Assembly: GCF_000143415.4 (NCBI RefSeq)
Contig: NW_003314327.1
Location: 25,116-89,115, forward strand
Direction: 5' to 3'
DNA length: 64,000 bases
From: Selaginella moellendorffii
Lineage: Eukaryota; Streptophyta; Lycopodiopsida; Selaginellales; Selaginellaceae
Of this stretch, positions 22,833 to 34,095 are shown piece by piece; the stretch's first letter is position 1; every line of letters starts with the position of its first letter. The notes under the pieces were generated by a model. It was not told the DNA's origin. It was given only the letters and a program-made list of their open reading frames with translations, and searched no databases. Made by a program: the position numbers and the translations under genes.

Positions 22833-23028
22833 AACAAAGGATGTGAGTAACCATGCGTAGAATGCAACAATTTTGTAGAGAAGCATGGCTATATGAAATA
22901 TTCCACATTTAAATAAAAACTCTTCTTCCTCTAATGCGTGTTACAACTTCGTCACCGTCGATCAAACGCGATCCCAACCGTCTATGTTTACCCGTTAGGG
23001 AGAAGCTAGGTCAAAAAATTGGCGAGCG

Positions 23029-23964
23029 ATGGTGGCGTGCGAGTTTGGGGACGACGATTGTCGTGAGCTCCTCAAGCTGTACAGGCGGGGTGAGAAGCTG
23101 GGATCTGGCGGCCAAGGGCAGGTCTACTTGTTAAGTGCTCGTCACAAGGCTGGCAAGAAGTATGCGGGGAAATTGGTTGAATCGATGTGGAATGCCGAGA
23201 ACGAAGCTCGGCTCATGTCCAAGCTTTGCGTCTGCCCTGGAGTCGTCGCCTTTGAGGATTTCGTGAGGGAGAGAGAGGCCGGGAGGTGCTATGGGACCAT
23301 TGTTATGGAGCTTTGCGGCCCTAGCTTGGCAGAGCGATTGATCCAAGGCAGGGCAGTGACTGAGGAGGAAGCAGCCAAAACTATTAAAACGCTAGCAGAA
23401 ACGCTCAAGTGGATGCACTCGAGAGGGGTTGTCCACCGAGATCTCAAGCCTCATAACATCTTTGAGAGGCTCAATGCCACTGCAGTGGACGAAGTGGTGA
23501 TTGGAGATTTTGGCATGGCCACAGACAAGCAGTGGGATATGTGGCAGTACTGTGGAACAGCAAAGTACATGGCACCCGAGATGGTAGCAGTGAAGAGTGA
23601 TGGGGCTCGAGGACCACGAGCAAGCTACACGGAGGCCGTGGACGTGTGGGGGTTGGGAGTCATTGCGTACGAGCTGCTGAGAGGGTATCGAGCGGGAGTC
23701 GAATTTGATTTTTTGAGAGCCGGAGCATTCCCGAGTGGTTTTGCATCGTGTGAAGCAGAGGATCTCATCCAGGGAATGCTAGCTGTGGAGCAGAGGAAGA
23801 GGGTGACTCTGGATGCTGTGCTTGCGCATCCCTGGATCGTCAAGCATTGTGGTAGTGGGGAGGTCTTGGCGAGAAGGGCAAATAGAAGGCATTGTGGAGT
23901 GAAAAGAAGATCTTCTGGCATCGGCGGCGATTTAATCGGGAAAAAATTTTTAGTGGGATATTAA
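23029..23964 (+). CDS. CDPK/PPCK-related Ser/Thr kinase, intact copy (block O)
   Basis: Intronless 311-residue protein that is almost entirely kinase domain: GSGGQGQVYL, AGKLV (ATP lysine), [36 protein letters not shown] and a C-terminal AHPWI. It lacks EF hands, so it resembles the PEP-carboxylase-kinase-like side of the CDPK superfamily; the substrate is unknown. The ATG at 23029 aligns with the block P copy at 35028 (MACEFGEDDC there, MVACEFGDDDC here). It lies 197 bp after the receptor kinase, in the same orientation, and this pair recurs in blocks R, P and S. Confidence 0.85.
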   Translation: MVACEFGDDDCRELLKLYRRGEKLGSGGQGQVYLLSARHKAGKKYAGKLVESMWNAENEARLMSKLCVCPGVVAFEDFVREREAGRCYGTIVMELCGPSLAERLIQGRAVTEEEAAKTIKTLAETLKWMHSRGVVHRDLKPHNIFERLNATAVDEVVIGDFGMATDKQWDMWQYCGTAKYMAPEMVAVKSDGARGPRASYTEAVDVWGLGVIAYELLRGYRAGVEFDFLRAGAFPSGFASCEAEDLIQGMLAVEQRKRVTLDAVLAHPWIVKHCGSGEVLARRANRRHCGVKRRSSGIGGDLIGKKFLVGY

Positions 23965-24159
23965 AACCAGCAGTATGGATATCGTTTTCCAAGTTTTCAA
24001 GAACAGTTAAAGTTAATTTTTATTTTTTTGCTTTTCCAGAAATCGGTATTGAGAACAATGATACTGGATGAACAGCATATGAAGAATAGAAAAATGAATA
24101 GAACGAGAGCACTGATAAAGTTGATGAAGGGGCTTTTCTCTTCCAGAAAACTTCATTCA

Positions 24160-24194
24160 GGTGGAAGACATTTTCGAAAAAACATCCTTCCACC
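24160..24194. repeat. Hairpin downstream of kinase (block O)
   Basis: GGTGGAAG and CTTCCACC face each other across a 19-nt AT-rich loop. Related hairpins follow the kinase copies at 33903-33945 and 47623-47657. Confidence 0.5.
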
Positions 24195-24279
24195 ACAAAA
24201 TTCAATATATAGAAAGAAAAATTCAAAACCAAAGACGACATCGTTACGTACCGCGACATGAACTCTCGCCCACACAAGG

Positions 24280-24840
24280 CCACGATCATGAGCGCGCTCG
24301 CGGCACCGTCGGCTCTCGCGGATTTTGGCAATCCACACCCGAGCTTTCGAGCCACTCCAGCGGTGGAGTCCGCACTCGCGAGCTTGCACGCCATGGGATG
24401 CTGTTCGAGAAGAACCGCGAGAAGGATCTAGTCTCTAGGATGGTGGCAGCGTGCGCGCAGCACGGAGATGGGTCCGAGGCCCTCACGCTGATCCACCAGA
24501 TGGAGCTGGAGGGGATCTCCCCGAATGGAGTGACGCTGTCGGGGTGCTCGCATCATGCTCCCACGCCGGGCTGCTCGAGCTGGGGATGTTCTATGCCCTC
24601 CACACCGCCGGAGCAGCTTCACCACAAACCCGTAGTGCTCGCTCTCCACCGCCACCCCGTGCTCGCGTCTCAGCCACCCCCGCTGCTCCACAGTATGCCG
24701 CTGGAGCCGTGACGCACACGAGGAGGTGAGCCCCGCGGACCATGTCGCATGGGAGTTGGATCCCGGCGACGCTGCGTCTTACGTGCTCCTCGCCATGCAT
24801 ACTCAGCGCGGGAATTTTTGTGGTCGGGGTAAAGTATTCT
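24280..24840 (+). pseudogene. PPR protein fragment (block R)
   Basis: Frames contain pieces of plant-combinatorial PPR repeats: LVSRMVAACAQHGDGSEALTLI, LEGISPNGVT and, in another frame, LASCSHAGLLELG, so at least one frameshift splits the repeat row. GC-rich relative to both flanks. The same pieces occur at 47690-48110 and, on the minus strand, at 41170-41345, always just upstream of a WD40-gene copy. Non-functional as it stands. Confidence 0.6.
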
Positions 24841-25039
24841 TCCTTGCCAACTTATGGTGATCTCATTTTCCCAGCGGAGCCTTCTGCTTGAAAGAAGAAG
24901 ATGCGCAGAAGCAAAACAATGGTGGATGACTCTCTCACTCTGCTTTATCATATATACATGATCAACAGTTGTGGCTATCCTACAGTGATGTGGCAACTCA
25001 TGCCACGTAGACTCTCATAGAGCGTATATCTCCAACACT

Positions 25040-26776
25040 ACTGACGAAAAGTTCCAGGATGGACATGTCAAGTCACTTGATGCAGCGTGCATGACAGACA
25101 GTTGAATATGGAACACTTCGGCTGAACAAGCTCCCAACAATGCTTTATACCCGAAGTCAATACCTTTCACAGGCGCTGGTTCCAACGATGTCATCGCGAA
25201 CAAGCTGACTAGCTCCAATAAGCTTGAACAAGTCACAGTGCCAGCCAGCTCTTGGTAAAGCAACTTGAGACTGCCGAAAGAATTCGACGATCACCACAGG
25301 CGATGCTTTGGATGATCATTCAACATCTTGTCATGATTTGGACAGCAATGGTTCGGATACACTTGAAAGGCTACCACCGGAGCCTTCAGCTGAAGACTTG
25401 ATCTAGACAATCCCGCATACGTGGCGGAAAACACTTTGACAGAATAAGTAAAGCATGCTTCCAACAATGCTTCAGGTTACAAGTCTGGTTCCATCAGCAA
25501 AAATAATGTAAGTCAAATGTACCAAGAAGAAAGAAACACAGAACAAACCTGCAGATAGTCTGCTCCAAAATTTTCGTAAGAATCCAGTGAAAAGGACTGT
25601 AGCAACGTTCCCTCCGATAGCAAGTTGTTGTCAAGGGAAACACGGTATACATATAGGTGTACACCGTGCTTCCCCAGAGGACCATAAGAGATGCAGATAT
25701 CCACCTCCTGACTCCTTGCGTTAAGTGCCCTGCAAAGAAATGAAAGTTCGTGCTCAAAAGCAGCGACGGGTTTTAGCATATCCAAGCTAGTAAGCCGCTT
25801 GCTGATGGAACTAAAGCCAGTAGTTACTCTCGACTGCTTCTCCAAATCGTTCGCTACGGGATCATTTTGATCAGCTTCCGGCAATTTGGTCCACGTATTC
25901 GTAGTAGATACTTCTTGTAGCTGCAAGCGGAGTTTGGAATTCAACTCACTCCAGACGGCGACAGCCTTCAACTTTTGCTGTTCATAGCCCCGAGCTTCCC
26001 AGTCAGTTGAACATAGTGCGGGTGGTTTCTCTTGCTGAACGTGATCTGAAGGCTGAACTTTTTGCGACTGCCTCAATGAGATGCCGTCGGTCGCTGCTGG
26101 AGATGAAGGTAGATCTCCCTCCTGCAAGATATAACCGCAAGACTTTCTGGAGCATTTTAAAGCTAGCCATCGTTCCTCAAGGACCTCACCTTGTTCTTGG
26201 ATGTGACACGGATGGCTACTTTGCAATCTGGTATTCTATCTTCGGTTTGCAGTCGTCCAAGAAACCCACTCTCTTTTTACATCTTACTGGAATATCTCCA
26301 AAACAGCTACTTTCTTCATGCCACATTTCAAGATATACCTTTTCAAACATTCACATCGTAGACCTTTCTTTGGTGGATGATTTCAGAGATCGAGACTGCT
26401 GTGTCTGTCTTCTGACCAATGTCAAAGGATGCGAAACATCAGAACCACTGGAGAATGGCCCTGCTAGAGAATAATGCCTCGTAACATGTATGAAAATCTA
26501 CTGAACGTTTTTTGTTCATAACATTCGATTGCAGAACATCCTCAGCAGCCGTCATGGGACGTTATGGGGTTGCTGGCACTGACGAGAGGCAAGTTTTTCT
26601 TTGGGAATTTCCACCGGAAAAAGAGTGGTTGAAATGTTTGAACAAGGTATGAGATTCTTGTTTTCCGAATATGCAAGTGCAATATAGAATCGAAAATTGT
26701 ACAAGTAAAAACTACAATGTTTTCGCGTTTGCTGGCAACTGTTGGAGAGGATGGGCGTGTTGTTCTGTATGTGTAG
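25040..26776 (+). pseudogene. FYR/WD40 gene remnant with internal inversion (block R)
   Basis: Pieces correspond to the intact gene at 37464-41103. 25040-25500 matches the large sixth exon; 25501-25933 is the 3' end of that exon and intron 6 in the opposite orientation; 25934-26776 returns to plus and carries exon 7 onward up to the terminal GEDGRVVLYV-like end (here disrupted). Stops, deletions (for example inside exon 7 around 26090-26110, where exon 7 runs into exon 8 without an intron) and lack of exons 1-5 make it dead. The minus-strand frame in the inverted piece is therefore a relic, not a separate gene. Confidence 0.75.
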
Positions 26777-26814
26777 GAGGTATGGCAATAAAAGTTTGTA
26801 ACTCGAGCTTCACT

Positions 26815-27233
26815 TTCCCTTAACATTCAGTTCTGAATCTGAAAGGGGCGCTTCAGCAGCTCCAGACTCGATGATCTCCGCACAGGTACAAACCTGCATC
26901 AACTTTTGGTGCTTTCGAGAGGTTGGTCGGTGGAGTCTGATCTGGTTGAGCAAACAAGATCCTGTATATCTTCAAGTGCTGCCACTTCACTACTGTTTCC
27001 CGCCCAAACCATTCCTCAAGCTCGGACCTCCATTCTCAGTTTTGGTCGACCGTCTGGACTGCTCGCAAGGAACTCGAGGATGGCTTAAGACGAGAGTCAA
27101 CTGCTACTTGGTTGTGGTGGTGTTGTTGCTTTACCTGGACGCGGCAATTCGGATACAGTGGGGATTCCCATCGACTAGGTGGCAAGGCTACCATGGCCAC
27201 AGGGAATGTGGTCGCCATACTCTCTATAGCCAC
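26815..27233 (-). pseudogene. FAD amine oxidase remnant, N- and C-terminal ends joined (block R)
   Basis: Compared with the intact gene at 49406-50932, about 1.07 kb of the middle is missing: the C-terminal coding part (YRILFAQPDQ, GLYLCGDH-equivalent) abuts the transit peptide (WESPLYPNC, NQVAVDSRLKPS). The FAD-binding fold is gone. An extra ESMATT at the start, also present at 44577, suggests the ancestral start was a few codons longer than in the intact copy. Confidence 0.75.
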
Positions 27234-27279
27234 TTCGTTTTGTTTTAAGAGGTTCCTTGGATTGCAGGACGAGATCCAA

Positions 27280-28075
27280 CGGGGGTGTTTTGAGTAGTGA
27301 GCAGCACGCGTGCAGGAGCAAGGTGAGTGGAATTTTTAGTGCCATCCGCACATTATTTTGGTTTTCCTGGCAGTTCAAGCTCGCCGTTTGCCAGCTCTCG
27401 ATTTGCGCAGACAAGGAACAGAACATCAGGCATGCTCGTGAAGCTATCCAGACGGCTGCTGATGGCGGCAGTAAACTGGTCCTTCTTCCAGTTAAGTTTT
27501 GTAGTTGTCTGTTCAGTTATAAGGAGAATGTGTTGCAGGAAATGTGGAATTGTCCATACTCAAACACGAGCTTTCCAATCTACGCGGAGGATATTGACGC
27601 AGGTGATTCTCCCTCTTCCAATATGCTTTCGGATATGGCAGGTTACCATCATCGGTGGCTCCTACTGGAACGAAATGGCGATCATCTCTACAATACTTGC
27701 TGCATCTACGGAAAAGATGGCTCTCTAAAAGGAAAACATCGGAAGGTTTGCTTTTATGACGCGTCGTCTACGGTTTTTTCTCAGCCCTCTTTCACACCAG
27801 GTTCAATTTTTTAACATTGATATACCAGGAAAGATACAGAAGTATACTGTTGTTGATATGGGTAAGGTCCTGCAGGCATTACGACAAGCAAAATAACTCA
27901 CATTGCTCACTGATGCAGATGTTGGACAAATCGGTGTTGGTATTTGCTAGATGGCAATGACTTACGCAGCACGAGGTACGGAGAAGGCTAGCCGTACATA
28001 TTATCTGCTATCCAGGAGCTTTCAACATATCTACGGGACCAGTGCATTGGGAATTCCTCCAGAAAGCCAGGTAAC
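27280..28075 (+). pseudogene. Omega-amidase (NIT2-like) pseudogene (block R)
   Basis: Exons 2-6 of the intact gene at 51027-52543 are recognisable ([43 protein letters not shown]). The transit-peptide exon and its ATG are deleted, 33 bp are lost from exon 4, and 18 bp are lost from exon 5 right after the catalytic Cys codon, creating TGC TAG. The last exons are missing. The 33- and 18-bp losses are shared with the copies in blocks P and S. Confidence 0.8.
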
Positions 28076-28149
28076 TCTTTGTTTCTTTCTTGTTGGCCGC
28101 AGCATTTACTGGCAAGGGGTTTTTTGTGTTTTTGAAGGCAAGAGCTCAG

Positions 28150-29066
28150 GGTGAGGAGCCACTGCCAGGCGCTCCAAGCTCTTGACTCCGGACAGCACGA
28201 AACAAATGAAGCACGGAGACAGGAAAGCTAGGTAGAAAACGGGAAAGATGGCGGAGTAGACACCAGGCACACGACAAACAAGGAACAAAACGCCAAGAAT
28301 CACGGCAAAACCAGCACCAGAAGGCCGCCCTGGTGCCTGCACAGTGTGAAGAGGAACCTCCACCACCAGCATGGAACGCTGTTGGACGACGAAGTGACAT
28401 CGGCAGGATCCACAACCAACGAAGAGGAGACCAGAGGAGCGGCGATGCTGGAGGATACCAGAGATGAGAACACCGAATTGATGTCGACTTTGGTGGAGAT
28501 GAGCAACCGGGAACTCAGGGTGCTGCAGTGCTCGGCTATCAGTGTTCTTCATGATGACGTCAAGGTTTGCTCTCGCAAGAAGCCTAGATTTGTTTGACCT
28601 GTTAAGAAAATGTGTGTGCTCCAGGGATTGCAAGGCTGCTTGGAAGGCAGAAAAGCGGGCTATTCTCTTCAAATATTTTGTCGTTGCTGGTTGGCTCGTA
28701 TCCGGGGCATTTGGTTTGCGTACTGTTGTCGACATGCTCAAGAGGACGCCACAACTGACCACATTGTGGATGCTGCGATCAAGGATACTGTCAACTTGAA
28801 GCAACTCTTCCAAGTAAGTGCGCTTCATCTTTCGGTTTTGGTTTGTTTGTTGCCAGTGCTGGCTGACTTGATGATTGTAATGCAAGATCCGTGTGTAGGT
28901 CGCGCTGTTCTAGGCGTCCAGTCGGAGCCAAGCTACAGGCCTTTGATTGGAGACGTGGTGAACTCTCTGATCCCGCTGGTCCCTTGTGAACGCTCTGATC
29001 GCGCTGGTGGTGCTTTGAGGGCAATTGATCCGGCAGGAACCACTGCAGCACAACAGAGCGTGTAAA
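28150..29066 (+). pseudogene. Fusion of unknown-gene exons to receptor-kinase tail (block R)
   Basis: 28150-28740 matches exons 2-3 of the gene at 52792-54848 ([36 protein letters not shown]), and at about 28745 runs directly into the ninth exon of the receptor kinase at 20759-22832 ([16 protein letters not shown]), followed by its last exon with the [18 protein letters not shown] end. An 11-bp loss in the first part (near 28667) breaks the frame. The joint lies where both parents read nearly the same few bases (aagaggac/acgccgcaactgac). Confidence 0.78.
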
Positions 29067-29211
29067 ACACAGGATGCATGCGTACAATTTTGTAGAGACA
29101 GATTCAAATAACGAATATCCTGAAATAAATTCTCTTTCACAAGATGGTCACCATCGATCAAACGCGATTCCAGCCGTTGATTTGTACCCGTTAGCGAGAA
29201 GCCTGGCGAGT

Positions 29212-29912
29212 GATGGCGTGTGAGTTTGGGGAGGATGACTGTGGTGAGCTCCTCAAGCTGTACAGGCGGGGTGAGAAGCTGGGATCTGGCGGCAAGGGGC
29301 AGGTCTATTTGTTGAGTGCTTGTTGCAGGGCTGGCAAGAAGTATGCAGGGAAATCAGTTAAATTGATGTGGAATGCCAAGAATGAAGCTCGGCTCATGAG
29401 CTTGAGTTGACCGAGGTGATCAAAAAAGAGTTTAAAGAGAAACAAAGAAGAGAGAAGAGATTTCTTCTTCCTTTGCGCATTGCATTGTTCAAGTGTTGCA
29501 GCAAGTTGGACCACAAGTTTATGAGGTTCAGCATAACATCCAGCAAGCCAATCCTCTAGAGATTGTGCATGTGCTGTCCAAACTTTGTGTTTGCCCTAGA
29601 GTCGTCACTTTTGAGGATTTTGTGAGGGAGAGAGAGGCTAGGAGGTGCTATGGGACAATCATGATGGAGTTTTGCAGCCCTAGCTTGGCAGAGCAATTGA
29701 TCCAGAGTGGGGTAGTAATTGAGAAAGAAGCAGCCAAGATTATTAAGTCACTAGCAGAGACACTCTAGTGGATGCACTCGAGAGGGGTAGTCCACCGTGA
29801 TCTTAAGCCTCATAATATCTTTGAAAGGCTCAATACCATTGCAGTGGATGAAGTGGTGATTGGAGATTTTGGCACGGCCATGGACAAGCAGTGGAATATG
29901 CAGCAGTACTGT
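29212..29912 (+). pseudogene. Ser/Thr kinase pseudogene interrupted twice (block R)
   Basis: The start MACEFGEDDCGELLKL is intact. A 178-bp unrelated insertion lies at 29399-29576, a stop (TAG) replaces a codon near 29766, and the gene is cut at 29912, in the middle of the activation segment, where an LTR begins. The catalytic HRDLKPHNIF is still legible. The 3' half is absent. Confidence 0.82.
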
Positions 29913-30090
29913 TGTAACGCATGTGATTATGGGATGAGATTTGGATATACTGCCATTGTGAATCTTTGGAACTTTGGGGGATAAATGGGGATAAAATAAT
30001 TACTAAGAGCTCTTTCATCAAGCAATTACCCCTTTTCCAGTTGGTTTAAGGTGAGAGATAGAGTGCATTACATGTGGTATCAGAGAAAAT
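29913..30090 (+). mobile_element. Solo 5' LTR plus primer-binding site of an LTR retroelement
   Basis: TGTAACGC...GCATTACA (29913-30072, 160 bp) has the TG...CA ends with inverted termini expected of an LTR. TGGTATCAGAG, complementary to the initiator-Met tRNA 3' end, follows two bases later. It sits exactly where the kinase reading breaks off. No second LTR or coding part was found downstream, so the element is truncated. Confidence 0.5.
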
Positions 30091-33000
30091 GGCATGGGTT
30101 CAATTTCCATTGATTAGTGGCTACTTAAAAATATAATATACCCTTGAGCAAGGTATATTCCTACCCCTAAATTTGAACGTATATGTGATGAAAGTATCCA
30201 CTGTAGTTGCCTCACATGGAATAATTAATCTACACAATAGAAGTCCTCCAAGCAACTTCATAAACACATTGCTCACTATCACATGGATATGATATATATT
30301 CATAATGACTTGATCATCAATCAAGCAACATCATGAGCAACACCCATGTCATTACTTCAAAGAATTGAGCATTGCAACCCAAGTCCTCCAATAACAAACT
30401 TAGACAAAATGAAAGATCATCATCTCCAAAATGCATCAAGGTAGGGACTCTTGATTGTATAATGTGAACACGAGCAATGAGTTACACCTTGTTGCAAATC
30501 ATCTCTCCAAGAAGAGAAAATGATTTATGTGTTTGATCCTTCGTCCTCGACAACTCTCTTTTCGGTCTCATCTTTTGACCAAACCTCAATCTTGCTTTCG
30601 CACTATCTTTAGTCCAATCTAAGAAAAGTTTATGAGAAAGCATGGCAATGACTACTTGAACTAATAGACTAATCGCTACAATCTTGATTGATCCACTTAT
30701 AATCATGCCTAGGAAGGATCCACTACTATAGTGCTAAATAGCGACGGACCAGTCTATTTGCCACTCATAGCAAACCCAGGGAAGGTTTGCTTTAACTTAT
30801 GGTACATGGAACAACTCATGGAACCACTAGAACAACACCGATAAGCTAACATTAATCCTGCCAACTCAAAGTGTAACTTTGAGTTGCTAATGTGCTTCAC
30901 TCACAAGCCCAAGCTCAAACTCGTGCAACTGGAATATCTCAAATCCATCTTATGAGCCCAAAAGCAAGCTCAGATAATAAGGTACAACAAGGTAACCAAA
31001 TCCCTACCCAAGGAACGATTGTGAAGCCTTTGCACCCAACATGTACCCACTCGGATCATTGTTTTCATCTTTGCATATACAATGAGACTAGTTGCTTAAT
31101 CTCATTGTATAGTTCTCTTTATCCTATGGTGATTTACCATAGGATAACACCACGAAGTGGAACTTAAACCCTTTTTATGCCATGTGACACATGCCACATG
31201 TCATATGTCACGTGTCCAAAGGACAGTGGTGCGGAACCCAAGGTTTAGGGCCTTGGGCCACTGAACGAAGGAACAATGCCAAACTCCCAAGCATGGAGCC
31301 AAAGAGTGACGGAACTGGACCACGGAGCAACTCCCGAGCATATAGCCCAAAGAGTGAAGGGACAGGAGCCTGGAGCAAGTTGGAACAGTCCTAGAGTAAC
31401 CAGCTTCCCAATGCCAAGACCAGCATGCAAAACGGAGCCAAACGGAGTTTGGCGTTATTTCGGCATACCAATAGTCTAACACAAGGATATGGGTACTCCA
31501 CCAGCTAGCATGGAATGAAACTTAGGCTTAGACCTAAGCTAGATGTAGAACAAGGATAGACATGCAAGTGGGAGTTAGACTATGCCTCAAGTTGGTCGGC
31601 TATGCCCGACCTACCCACTATCCCTCCACCCCCCTTAAGGAACACATGCTTTGGGCTTTCACCCCAAGCCTCCCTTAGTATCAGGAGTTAGTCTCTGGGA
31701 CAAGCTCAAAACTTACTATGGAATGGCGCCAGATTGCAAATTTGGACACGGGATGAATACTATTGTGTTCAAGAAAATCTTTACATTCCATAGATATGCC
31801 AAATAAGCAAATCTGGATGCTTTCCATAAATAGCATTTAGGACCGGAATAAGACTAACACAAAGGGCATGATAGCGAGGGTGTTTGGCAGACACGGTAAG
31901 CTATCATCCAATGTTATTGAGGGACTAGTCTCAATATGCAAAGGTTTTTGTCAAGCTAGTGCAAGACAGAGCAAAAAAGAACTAACAAGCCGGGCCGAGT
32001 ATGCTCAGCTAAATAGACATTTAGGAATTCCTTCCTTATGCTTATCCGGCCAAGTACAGATGCTAAGTCCAATTTACTAACACTTGAACAAGAGGGGCCA
32101 ATAAAAGGAACCAGCAATACCGACCTCCTGCCATCGTGGCAGTAAGGAAAGAGTGTCCGTAAAGACTAGCCGACAGGTAACTTTCGATACCCAAAGTCAC
32201 ATTCGCGACACTTTGTGACATAGATATTCATGAAAGTGTTGACATTGTTAATATTGAACACCCAAAAAATTTCCTAATTGAATTCCTAAATTCCAATACT
32301 CCTTTTAGTCTTCCACCAAATAAACTCTTGCTTAAAGAAGATGTTATCCTTATTCTATTAAAGAATATATGTTCATTAGCTAGACTATGTAATAATACAT
32401 ACCTCATCCTTAAACATGCCTTACTAACAGTTCTACAATATGAAATTATATTAAGCCAATTCAAAAGTCCATAAGCTTTCATCCCTCAAATCACACTCAC
32501 CTTCATACATAGAAATTTCATTTAAAATGTCCAAAAGACAATTTCCAATGCATTTGGGGTATTGCCTTACAATCTCTAAATGTCAAAGCTAGATATTTAA
32601 CCGAGTCAAAATACACTTGCCACATTCAGTTTTCACCCATGGCCAACTTTATGTGGTTTTATCAAAATGCAAATCACTAGTAGAACTCAACATTAAAGTA
32701 CATAACACATCACTTAAAGGACATTTATTCCCTTTGAGTCTTTCTACTTTCACCATCAACATAGTATATAAGGATGTTTTATATTAAATATTTTTACCTC
32801 CCTGAATTTTTTGTTGAGTTTGATTTTTGTTCCATGCATTGTTTGTAGCACTGAAAGAAATTCTAAAATATTTTAATTCCAGTTCTAAAAATGGTCTTGA
32901 GAAGCTTCTATTATAACTATATCATTCATAATAGTATTTGCTAATAGAACAACATATGTTGGGCAAGTGCTAGTTATATAATTGTTTATAGGTACTACAT

Positions 33001-33229
33001 AAAGTATAGTTGTAATAATTACATGATTTAATATATAGTTATAATGATGAAATATTTTTAAATATTAATTTATTATAAAAGAATATCCATAGCATATTTG
33101 AAAAACTGTACTAAAAATTCAAAATATTCTTTAAGAGGTAATATATATTGTAACAGAATATTCTTTAGCTGACTCCCCGTTGACTTCCAAGATGACTCCA
33201 TGAATTGACTGCAAAAGCTCTCCATGGAA
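30091..33229. other. Repeat-derived, AT-rich spacer between inverted blocks R and P
   Basis: No gene is supported. It includes presumed internal retroelement debris (30091-31150), a GC-richer stretch with imperfect about 50-bp repeats (31275-31370), and 31640-31690, which in reverse orientation resembles 9100-9130. 32480-33230 is very AT-rich. Confidence 0.4.
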
Positions 33230-33640
33230 GTGATTGCCTAAACCATCCAACACTTGCAGCAAGACTCCTTCAAAATGGTAAAATTCCTAACCAATGGAAG
33301 TTGGCAAGAGATGCAGGAAACTTATCAAATCAATGATCTTTTTAATGCTGGTATGTCAATGTTGGCGTCGTGGAGAGTTGTTCCCCAGCTTCAGCTGCTC
33401 CCACTTTGTGCAGTTCTCAAGCAGGGGCCATGAAATTTGTCCAATCAGCTTGTTTCTTTCCATTCCTAGGGTTTGAAGGTTGCACAACGCTCCCATGGAA
33501 TTTCTACTGTCAAGTTGTGCTTTGACAGGTCAACTAGCTCAAAAGAAGTGCAGCTTGCCAGTTCAGTTGGGATTCCCTACTGGAGTGAATTATCTGAAGT
33601 ATCCAGTTTTTGGAGGCTAGGATTTGGCTCGAGCAGACGA
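33230..33640 (-). pseudogene. LRR gene fragment
   Basis: On the minus strand the stretch at 33466-33570 reads IPTELASCTSFELVDLSKHNLT followed by VEIPWE, the pattern of plant leucine-rich repeats, with a stop just upstream and another just downstream. No kinase part is present. It is not homologous to the window's CLAVATA1-like gene beyond the general repeat pattern. Confidence 0.45.
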
Positions 33641-34095
33641 GGAGTACCTGCTGGCCAGAAAGATCTCTTTCACTATTCTCTTGGATTCATCATGTTTGTA
33701 TTTATGCTCTTTCTGGAGACGCTAAAGCTTCTGGGGCACGGTTGGCAAGGTGATCGATGAGACACCAGGCAGGCCGAAGCTCCTATCCAAATCTCTCACT
33801 CAAGGAGATTGAGATTGGTTTGCAAAATGAGAAAATTGCAATTTCAGATTATAATGTTCATGGATGAAATCTTCTTTCTTTGAAAGTTGTTGACAATTCT
33901 TTGGTGGAAGACTGTTTTTTAAAATGTATTCCACCTTAAACCTCTTCAACTTTATCAACCCTCTTGCTTCTTTTCTTCTTCTTCTATTCTTTGTATGTTG
34001 TTCACATATGTCTCCAAGATCATTGTTCTCAACCCCATCAGCAATATCAATTTTTGGAAAAATCAAACCAAAAATATAAGTTAACGCTTTCATAA

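Noticed and set aside
26007-26474. 155-codon plus-strand ORF as a gene of its own
   Set aside because: It is WD40-gene exons 7-9 read through introns and deletions in a dead copy.
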